DNA of 5,848 nucleotides from Deltaproteobacteria bacterium (GTDB taxonomy: Bacteria; SAR324; NAC60-12). The notes under the pieces were generated by a model, which made no database searches, was not told the DNA's origin, and worked only from the letters and a program-made list of their open reading frames with translations. Both the position numbers and the translations under genes were made by a program. This document shows, piece by piece, positions 1 to 5,203 of the stretch. The DNA lies in contig DPLM01000073.1 in NCBI GenBank assembly GCA_003541985.1, forward strand, positions 1-5,848, in the 5' to 3' direction. Within the stretch, counting starts at the first letter, position 1. Every line of letters starts with the position of its first letter.

Positions 1-192
1 CAGATGCAGCAAGCCCTCAACTCTGTCGATAACTTTGGCAAGGATGTGGATTCGGTATTGGACAGCCTCCACAGTAGCGCAAATCTGCAAGCAGAAGTGC
101 GGCAAGCACGCAGCATGTATGAGCGAGCAATGGAAGTGCAGCAGTCTCTGCAAAAACTTTATCGACATTTACGCTCTGTAGAAAGTGCTTGA
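1..192 (+). CDS. Unidentified small helical protein, probably the C-terminal end of a gene starting upstream
   Basis: The frame is open from the first base of the window to a TGA at 190-192. An ATG at position 4 would give a 62-residue protein, but only three bases precede it, so a start outside the window is as likely. The translation is rich in Gln, Ala, Arg, Leu and Glu, has no Cys, Pro or Trp, and reads as one or two amphipathic helices, especially over the last 35 residues (around QARSMYERAMEVQQSLQKLY). It lies 64 bp before fliE in the same orientation, where flgC or flgB often sits. The stretch RSMYERAMEVQQSL faintly recalls the C-terminal helix of FlgB/FlgC rod proteins, but the diagnostic NV..EM..M segment of FlgC is not visible, so I do not name it. 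It is probably a cluster member on position alone. Confidence 0.55.
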   Translation, partial: QMQQALNSVDNFGKDVDSVLDSLHSSANLQAEVRQARSMYERAMEVQQSLQKLYRHLRSVESA

Positions 193-256
193 CCGAGCGG
201 AATTTTTTGCCCGAAACTCTTGCCACTTCTTGATTTTACTCTACTAATCAGAACCT

Positions 257-562
257 ATGAAATTGCCTCCTGATTCACTCTCCAGTTTGCAGGGCAAAAA
301 CCTACTGCCCGATCCGTCCCGACCCAGTGTCGCTGAATCTGGCGCCAACATTGGACAAACATTTGAACGGATGCTGATGGAAGTTAATCGTCAGCATCAG
401 GAAGCCGAGCAGAAGCAAGTAGAGTTGTTGACAGCCTCTGAGAAAGATATCCACGGAACTGTCATTGCCATGGAGAAAGCAGAAATCTCACTGCGACTGC
501 TGCTGCAGGTACGCAACAAACTAACAACAGCTTACGAAGAAGTTATGCGGATGCAGGTCTGA
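257..562 (+). CDS. fliE: Flagellar hook-basal body complex protein FliE
   Basis: FliE is a small export substrate that assembles first on the periplasmic face of the MS ring and joins FliF to the proximal rod. The 101-residue length is usual for the family. Residues about 1-30 are a polar, probably flexible start with several Pro and Ser. From about residue 35 the protein is continuously helical and carries the family pattern: F-x-R-M-L-x-E-V-N, then the EKDIHGTVIAMEKAEISLRL core (His and the MEKAEISL segment), then LLLQVRNKLTTAYEEVMRMQ at the end. The ATG at 257 gives the expected length; no strong Shine-Dalgarno precedes it (upstream bases AATCAGAACCT). The next gene, fliF, is its structural partner, but 206 bp separate them, which is long for genes of one operon. 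No truncation is seen. Confidence 0.95.
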   Translation: MKLPPDSLSSLQGKNLLPDPSRPSVAESGANIGQTFERMLMEVNRQHQEAEQKQVELLTASEKDIHGTVIAMEKAEISLRLLLQVRNKLTTAYEEVMRMQV

Positions 563-605
563 TCTATTTGTTGTGGCTCCTGTAGAACTTTTTGAAAGCA
601 GACAG

Positions 606-621
606 TGGAATCAATTTTGCT
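606..621 (+). promoter_or_regulatory. Candidate sigma-54 (RpoN) -24/-12 promoter for fliF-fliH-fliI
   Basis: The bases TGGAATCAATTTTGCT match the RpoN consensus TGGCACR-N4-TTGCW. The invariant GG (607-608) and GC (619-620) are exactly 10 bases apart, the -24 TGG is intact and the -12 box is a full TTGCT. Mismatches fall at C4, C6 and R7. Transcription would start near position 632, leaving a leader of roughly 135 nt before fliF. RpoN with an enhancer-binding activator of the FlrC/FleR/FlgR type controls mid-stage flagellar genes in many proteobacteria, which makes the location sensible. No activator binding site is identified. The call rests on one sequence match plus context. Confidence 0.5.
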
Positions 622-700
622 GTCATCGCACGCACAACCGTATAAGCAATCATAGGCGTTGAATGCTAAAACGTAAGACTTTCCTGAAAATAACCACTTA

Positions 701-732
701 TTGCGAAGAACTGTAAACAAGTCTTCGATCAA
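701..732 (+). promoter_or_regulatory. Potential hairpin in the fliF 5' leader, with a competing alternative pairing
   Basis: CGAAGA (704-709) pairs with TCTTCG (722-727) around a 12-nt loop. The stem can be extended by TTG (701-703) with CAA (730-732) if AT at 728-729 bulges out. The right arm also belongs to AAGTCTT (719-725), which is an exact inverted repeat of AAGACTT (675-681), so the two foldings exclude each other. The hairpin ends 36 nt before the fliF start and has no T-tract, so it is not a terminator. A role in leader control or RNA stability is only inferred. Confidence 0.3.
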
Positions 733-768
733 TTTTCTATTGTAGTATATCCGCTCAAGGCACTTTAG

Positions 769-2382
769 ATGGCAGAGCAGGCCGGCGTTCTGGGTGACGT
801 ACGACTCCAGTTCCAAGATTTTTTCGGTTCTTTAAGTATTGCCAAACGGGTTACCGTTCTGGTATCGCTGCTGATCGTCCTAGTCGGGATGATCTCGATC
901 ATTATTATTTCCAACCAAGATAGTTGGGCTCCACTCTACTCAAATTTAGAGACTCAGGACGCCGCACGCATCGTACAAAAACTTCAAGAAAATCAGATCC
1001 CTTATCTGCTCGGTCCTGGTGGAAACTCCGTAATGGTACATCCGGAAATGGCTGATCAAGCTCGCTTGACGTTGGCCAGTGAAAAGGTGCTGCCAGGCGG
1101 CGGTGTTGGCTTTCTCGACCTTTTCGAACAGCCAGCGCTGGGCGAAACAGAATTTCAGCAGCAGGTCAAATATCGGATTGCTCAAGAGGGGGAGTTAGCG
1201 CGTCTGATTGGTATGATTGAGAGCATTGATCGGGCTAAAGTCTCATTGGCTGTTCCGCAGAAAACCTTGTTCTCAGATTCTCAAGAAGAAGGCTCAGCTT
1301 CAGTGGCTCTAACTGTTAAATCTCAAGGTATTTCAGAAAAACAGGTCGAAACTGTTGTTCATTTGGTTGCAGGTGCTGTCGAAGGTTTGGAGCCTCGTCG
1401 AGTCAGAGTTACTGACCAGAAAGGGCGCTTGTTGACCGAGGGAATGGATGATCAGACTGTCGGTGGACGTTTGGATGAACACTACTCCTACAAGCGACGC
1501 TTGGAGATGGAATTGGAGCAGAAAGTGATTGCCCAGTTAGAAGAGGTCGTTGGGGAAGATCGAGTGCGAGTCAACGTCAATGCAGTGCTCCAATTCGACC
1601 GTGAGACAATTCGTGAGCAATTGATTGATCCCGATCAGACTAGCGTTGTCAGTGAACAACTTGTGGACGAAGCCTCGACTGGAACACGTTCCATCCCAGT
1701 TGGTCCTGCTGGTGTAACTACCAATCTTCCAGAAGCTACAGGTCGTGAGGCGGCAACTGTTTCTGAATTTGCCAAGAAGAATTCTACAAGAAATTATGAA
1801 ACATCTCGGCGCGAAATAGTTAAAGAAACGGCATCTGGCCAAGTTTTACGATTGACGGTTTCAGTTTTGTTGGACAATAAGCGCCCACAAATTCTTGATG
1901 AGGGTGGAAACTATGTCGGTCGAGACAACATTCCTTGGTCCGAAAACGAAAAAGAAGAGATTCAGAGCCTGGTCCGTAACGCCATTGGTTTTAATGAGTC
2001 CCGTGGAGACCGAGTTTCAGTGGTCAACATGCCGTTCGGCAAAGCTGTTGAAGAAGATAAGGCAGCTGAACTGGAAGCGACCCGTGTTCGCAACCAGTTT
2101 ATATTAGATCTCATACGCTACGTTGCCTTGGGTGCTGCTGTACTAGCACTGATCATGTTGGTCATCCGCCCCATGGTCCAGCGTTTGAGTACCAAGCCTG
2201 CAGATCTTGATCTACTGATGGGCCTGCCAGCAACCATTGGTGAACTGGAAGGTGAGGAGCTCGAGATTCCAACTGAACGTGAATCTGGACTACCTCCTCG
2301 CGAAAAAATTCTCGAGATGGCCAAGGGAGATCCAATCAAGACTGCGGGCCTCGTACGTACCTGGCTACGCGACAAGAAGTAA
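769..2382 (+). CDS. fliF: Flagellar MS-ring protein FliF
   Basis: FliF builds the MS ring, the inner-membrane base of the flagellum that houses the export gate and carries the rotor. The protein has 537 residues, slightly short of the usual 550 or so. A first membrane helix lies at about residues 28-48 (VTVLVSLLIVLVGMISIIII). The YscJ/FliF ring-building domains follow, including PLYSNL, LPGGGVGFLDLFEQPALGET and the FQQQVKYRIAQEGELAR segment. A long periplasmic FliF C-domain runs over about 255-430. A second membrane helix lies at about 451-466, followed by IRPMVQRL. The cytoplasmic tail ends with DPIKTAGLVRTWLRDKK (521-537), the normal FliG-binding segment, so this FliF is built to bind a FliG although no fliG is adjacent. 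The ATG at 769 is preceded by AAGG at 757-760 with 8-base spacing. No frameshift is seen. Confidence 0.98.
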   Translation: MAEQAGVLGDVRLQFQDFFGSLSIAKRVTVLVSLLIVLVGMISIIIISNQDSWAPLYSNLETQDAARIVQKLQENQIPYLLGPGGNSVMVHPEMADQARLTLASEKVLPGGGVGFLDLFEQPALGETEFQQQVKYRIAQEGELARLIGMIESIDRAKVSLAVPQKTLFSDSQEEGSASVALTVKSQGISEKQVETVVHLVAGAVEGLEPRRVRVTDQKGRLLTEGMDDQTVGGRLDEHYSYKRRLEMELEQKVIAQLEEVVGEDRVRVNVNAVLQFDRETIREQLIDPDQTSVVSEQLVDEASTGTRSIPVGPAGVTTNLPEATGREAATVSEFAKKNSTRNYETSRREIVKETASGQVLRLTVSVLLDNKRPQILDEGGNYVGRDNIPWSENEKEEIQSLVRNAIGFNESRGDRVSVVNMPFGKAVEEDKAAELEATRVRNQFILDLIRYVALGAAVLALIMLVIRPMVQRLSTKPADLDLLMGLPATIGELEGEELEIPTERESGLPPREKILEMAKGDPIKTAGLVRTWLRDKK

Positions 2383-2385
2383 CAA

Positions 2386-2402
2386 ACCAAGACAGTCTTG
2401 GT
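2386..2402. repeat. Perfect 17-base palindrome between fliF and fliH
   Basis: ACCAAGACAGTCTTGGT begins four bases after the fliF stop codon. It reads as 7-bp arms around a CAG triloop in RNA, or as an interrupted palindrome in DNA. No T-tract follows on either strand, so it is unlikely to be a terminator by itself. It could be an RNA processing or stability element that sets fliF and fliH levels apart, or an operator; nothing in the window decides between these. Confidence 0.45.
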
Positions 2403-2460
2403 GGCTATCTTGGAATCCCTGCCGTTCTCTCTTACTTTTCCCTCTAATAACTCCTGTCTT

Positions 2461-3816
2461 ATGAGCTCACCAGAGGCCCTTGAGCAATTTACGCTACCCA
2501 GTTTTGATGAGGATGTTGAAAGTCAAGAACCAGGCCGTCCTCATCGCAAACCTGACGTAGCTCCCCCTCCAGTACCAACTGGTGAAGTCCCTGAGCATCT
2601 TGCCAAGGGGAAAGAATTTGAAGCCATCCAATACTTCGAGGGCTATGACGCCTCTTACCAGGAATCTTCACACAGTTCTGCTTTTGGCGATTTAGATACT
2701 GGAGAAGAGTCTTATTCAGACGAGGAAAAGCAAGAGCTGGCGAGTGTTTTTGCAACAGATAATTTCATCCGGGAGAATTCGCTACTGACGGACGCAGAAG
2801 CCTTTGCCAAGTCAATTCGAGAAGGAGCTCAGCTTTATAAACAGCAACTTTTGCTGAAGACCGAGAAAGCAAACTTGGAGGCAGAGCAGTTCAAGCATGA
2901 AGCACTCACGCTAAAGCAAACTATGGAGGACGAACGGCAGTCCGTCCTCAGAGAAGCTCATATAGCAGCGGATAAGGTCAAGGATCAAGGATATCAGGAA
3001 GGTTTTGATGCAGGCCTGCAGGCCGGAATTGAGAAACGTTTCCAAGAGTCAGAATACTTGGCAAATCAGATGAACGGCGTCATTGAACAGCTTGCCAATC
3101 TGCGGCAAGTTGTCCGCTTTCAGGCAGAGCAGGAGTTGGTTCAGTTGGCAGTCCTGATCGCCAAGCAGGTGGTAGTACAAGAGTTGATGATCAATCCAGA
3201 GATGTTACAGAATATCTTAGTCAAGGCACTCCGGGAAATTGAATCAAAAGGTAAGATTCAGGTGTTCCTGCACCCAGAAGACTATGAATTCATGAAAAAT
3301 ACCGGGGTTGACCTTGATCAGTACATGGGAGAGGAGCAGACCCTCGTACTCAAGGTCAATCAGGAAGCAGAGCCAGGGTCCATCTTTATTGAAACTGATG
3401 ATGACGTATTAAACTTCACTTTCCAGCAGCAGTTTGAGCAAATTGAGGAGGAACTAAGTCAACGACTAGCAGAACGCCAGGTACAAATGCACTCTGTGGA
3501 TATGGATGCCTACGATTTTGCCGTACAGGAAGAACCGCAAGCTGCAGCAGGCGATCCTACAGTGCAAGGGACTGAATCCGCAGGACAACACGTTTTGACA
3601 GCGCCTGAGGAGCAGGGGAATCAAGTGGCCACGGAGGAGATTCTTGAGTCGACAGCAGTAGCAAAAGGAGAAGAAGAGTTGGTAGACGCTGTCGATGCAA
3701 ATGCTGACATAGATCCAGCTGAACTTTTCGGAGAACCCTCGCCGACAGAACCCTCCGCAGAATCAGATACAGTGATAGATCCAAACGAGTTGTTCGGAAA
3801 TTTTGATGAACACTGA
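2461..3816 (+). CDS. fliH: Flagellar assembly protein FliH, export-ATPase regulator, with long extensions at both ends
   Basis: FliH dimers bind and restrain the ATPase FliI and carry it to the C-ring and export gate. The protein has 451 residues from ATG 2461, against about 230-260 in typical FliH. Residues 1-110 are acidic, Pro/Ser-rich and probably disordered. About 115-170 is a charged coiled coil. Gly177, 181, 185 and 189 form three successive GxxxG repeats (GYQEGFDAGLQAG), a FliH hallmark. The globular part follows to about 340, with LAVLIAKQVV and the HPEDYEF segment at 271-277. Residues 341-451 are an acidic tail containing IDPAELFG (417-424) and IDPNELFG (439-446). There is no Trp and no Cys anywhere. 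In-frame TTG 2398 or GTG 2401 could add up to 21 residues, but that stretch is pyrimidine-rich and looks non-coding; ATG 2461 itself lacks a clear Shine-Dalgarno, so the start is only moderately secure. It overlaps fliI by 11 bp. Confidence 0.9.
   Translation: MSSPEALEQFTLPSFDEDVESQEPGRPHRKPDVAPPPVPTGEVPEHLAKGKEFEAIQYFEGYDASYQESSHSSAFGDLDTGEESYSDEEKQELASVFATDNFIRENSLLTDAEAFAKSIREGAQLYKQQLLLKTEKANLEAEQFKHEALTLKQTMEDERQSVLREAHIAADKVKDQGYQEGFDAGLQAGIEKRFQESEYLANQMNGVIEQLANLRQVVRFQAEQELVQLAVLIAKQVVVQELMINPEMLQNILVKALREIESKGKIQVFLHPEDYEFMKNTGVDLDQYMGEEQTLVLKVNQEAEPGSIFIETDDDVLNFTFQQQFEQIEEELSQRLAERQVQMHSVDMDAYDFAVQEEPQAAAGDPTVQGTESAGQHVLTAPEEQGNQVATEEILESTAVAKGEEELVDAVDANADIDPAELFGEPSPTEPSAESDTVIDPNELFGNFDEH
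3709..3798 (+). repeat. Duplicated IDPxELFG motif in the FliH C-terminal tail
   Basis: Two copies encode IDPAELFG (3709-3732) and IDPNELFG (3775-3798), 22 residues apart from start to start. The first nine bases (ATAGATCCA) and the last six (TTCGGA) are identical. The codons between differ mainly at synonymous positions (GAA/GAG, CTT/TTG) plus Ala/Asn, so the peptide is better kept than the DNA. The flanking tail is low-complexity and acidic, which is typical of a disordered linker carrying short docking motifs. A binding role is inference. Confidence 0.7.
3796..3798 (+). promoter_or_regulatory. Ribosome binding site for fliI, inside the end of fliH
   Basis: GGA (in CGGAAA) lies seven bases before ATG 3806 and is the only purine Shine-Dalgarno-like core nearby. 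It supports ATG 3806 over the in-frame TTG at 3803. The bases are the Gly446 codon of FliH, at the end of its second IDPxELFG motif, so fliI translation is probably coupled to fliH. Confidence 0.5.
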
Positions 3817-5158
3817 AGCTGCTGAGCAAATACGCTACTCCCACCTTGGTCCCTACCTGAAGACAGTAAAGCGCTTTAAGCCTTTACGAGCGGAAGGCCG
3901 GGTGACCCAGATGATTGGTCACTTGATTGAGGCTACCAATCCTGGCTGCTCAAAGGGTAGCATGTGCTTCCTCTATGATCCGCAAACTCGTGTCTCTGTC
4001 CCAGCTGAGGTAGTTGGATTTCGGGAAGACAAAATCCTAGTGATGCTGCTTGAGCAGATGACCAATGTAGGCCCCCACTGCCGAATCCTTTACAATCACC
4101 GAGATCCAAGTATTCGTGTTGGAGAAGGTCTTTTGGGTCGTGTGATTGATCCGCTAATGAGGCCGATTGACGGCCAAGGAGAACTATTCACGCACACGGA
4201 AACGCCTCTCTATCCTCCTTCAATCAATCCTCTCAATCGACCTCGTGTTTTCGAACCACTCGATGTAGGCGTCCGGGTCATCAATGGGACATTGACCTGC
4301 GGCCGTGGACAGCGCGTAGGAATTTTAGCAGGTTCTGGAGTTGGTAAGTCTGTGTTGCTTGGAATGATGGCCCGCTATACTGATGCGGATGTAAATGTGA
4401 TTGCTCTGATTGGGGAGCGTGGACGTGAGGTCAAAGATTTCATTGAAGGAATTTTAGGACCAGAGGGTATGGCTCGTTCCATCGTTGTGGTTGCGACATC
4501 GGACCAGCCAGCTCTACTGAGATTACGAGGTGCCTTTGTAGCGACTGCGATTGCAGAGTTCTTTCGTACGCAAGGCAAGGACGTGCTCTTGACCATGGAT
4601 TCTCTGACGCGCTTTGCGATGGCCCAACGAGAAATTGGATTGGCAGCTGGAGAACCACCAACCACCAAAGGCTACCCACCTTCAGTATTCGCGATGATGC
4701 CTAATTTACTTGAGCGAGCGGGAACTCAAGGAGAACGTGGCTCTATCACAGGCTTCTATACCGTGTTGGTGGAGGGAGACGATGCGAATGATCCAATTGG
4801 TGATGCAGCTAGGGCGATTGTGGACGGCCATATTGTCCTCAGTCGTGATCTTGCTGCGAAGGGGACCTATCCAGCGATTGATCTATTACTCTCAGCCAGT
4901 CGGGTGATGCCAGAAGTGACCTCAGAATTACACCAGAAGATGGCACAGCTGTTTCGCGGAACCTTAGCTACCTACCGAGAAGCAGAGGACCTGATCAACA
5001 TCGGGGCTTATGTGCGAGGTAGTAATTCTGAGATTGACTATGCCATCCAGAAGTACCCAATGATGCTGGAGTTTGTACGCCAGGGAATGCGTGAGAATAC
5101 TCCTTTCGAAGAATGTGTTTCTCAGTTACAGAATATTTTTGGTGATCGTCTTCAGTAG
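3806..5158 (+). CDS. fliI: Flagellum-specific export ATPase FliI
   Basis: FliI is the hexameric ATPase at the cytoplasmic base of the flagellar type III export apparatus, related to the F1 beta subunit. The protein has 450 residues, a normal length. The N-terminal 25 residues would be the FliH-binding helix, followed by a beta-barrel domain to about residue 95. The P-loop GSGVGKS is at 176-182 (Lys181, Ser182), in the FliI/SctN form AGSGVGKSVLLGMMAR. GERGREV at 203-209 carries the likely catalytic Glu204. The Walker B Asp265 sits in VLLTMDSLTRFAMAQRE. ERAGTQGERGSIT follows, and SASRVMP at 363-369 holds the arginine-finger candidate Arg366. EPLDVGVRVINGTLTCGRGQ is the usual pre-P-loop segment. 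All catalytic residues are present. The start overlaps fliH by 11 bp, which fits stoichiometric production of two partner proteins. The usual next gene, fliJ, is absent; a terminator follows 19 bases after the stop. FliI is preferred over an injectisome SctN because of the fliE-fliF-fliH context. Confidence 0.98.
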   Translation: MNTEAAEQIRYSHLGPYLKTVKRFKPLRAEGRVTQMIGHLIEATNPGCSKGSMCFLYDPQTRVSVPAEVVGFREDKILVMLLEQMTNVGPHCRILYNHRDPSIRVGEGLLGRVIDPLMRPIDGQGELFTHTETPLYPPSINPLNRPRVFEPLDVGVRVINGTLTCGRGQRVGILAGSGVGKSVLLGMMARYTDADVNVIALIGERGREVKDFIEGILGPEGMARSIVVVATSDQPALLRLRGAFVATAIAEFFRTQGKDVLLTMDSLTRFAMAQREIGLAAGEPPTTKGYPPSVFAMMPNLLERAGTQGERGSITGFYTVLVEGDDANDPIGDAARAIVDGHIVLSRDLAAKGTYPAIDLLLSASRVMPEVTSELHQKMAQLFRGTLATYREAEDLINIGAYVRGSNSEIDYAIQKYPMMLEFVRQGMRENTPFEECVSQLQNIFGDRLQ

Positions 5159-5177
5159 GCTCTTTTTCTCTTGATTC

Positions 5178-5203
5178 AGGACTCCTCATTGTCGAGTCCT
5201 TTT
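5178..5203 (+). terminator. Rho-independent terminator after fliI
   Basis: AGGACTC (5178-5184) and GAGTCCT (5194-5200) form a perfect 7-bp stem with a 9-nt loop, running directly into TTTT (5200-5203). It stands 19 bases after the fliI stop. On the opposite strand the stem is followed by GAATCAAG with no T-tract, so it acts for the flagellar strand only. Its last base is the first base of the convergent gene's stop codon. Confidence 0.75.

Larger units (their letters stand above)
563..768 (+). other. Intergenic leader between fliE and fliF
   Basis: This 206-bp AT-rich stretch has no convincing gene. The only open frame across it runs antisense (532-816), overlaps the ends of fliE and fliF, and resembles no known protein. 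It holds a -24/-12 promoter match (606-621) flanked by GACAG at 601-605 and CTGTC at 620-624. It also holds inverted repeats at 675-681/719-725 and 704-709/722-727, and a 9-bp direct repeat ATCAATTTT at 610-618 and 728-736. The fliF ribosome binding site, AAGG at 757-760, closes it. The length and structure suggest that fliF and the genes after it are transcribed from here. Confidence 0.6.

Noticed and set aside
667..693. Possible sigma-28 (FliA) promoter: TAAA, 15 bases, then GAAAATAA
   Set aside because: Only five of eight bases of the GCCGATAA box match, all in A/T-rich positions; FliA usually drives late genes, not the MS ring.
532..816. Antisense open frame of 94 codons covering the fliE-fliF gap
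   Set aside because: It overlaps the ends of two secure genes, its translation is Cys/Tyr/Leu-rich with no recognisable family, and the region is better explained as a promoter and leader.
2398..2460. Upstream extension of FliH to TTG 2398 or GTG 2401
   Set aside because: The extra residues (LVAILESLPFSLTFPSNNSC) come from a pyrimidine-rich stretch and overlap the palindrome, and a standard ATG exists at 2461. Not excluded outright, because ATG 2461 has a weak ribosome binding site.
3709..3798. FliH tail motif IDPxELFG as a copy of the FliM N-terminal CheY-binding motif
   Set aside because: FliM motifs read like LSQDEIDALL; the shared Ile-Asp and acidic/hydrophobic pattern is too short to claim relationship.
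3557..3844. Minus-strand open frame opposite the 3' end of fliH
   Set aside because: The Leu-rich translation is the mirror of the Glu/Gln-rich FliH tail and has no independent support.
4375..4679. Two overlapping minus-strand open frames inside fliI
   Set aside because: They lie opposite the catalytic core of an intact FliI and mirror its codons; the translations look like no protein family.
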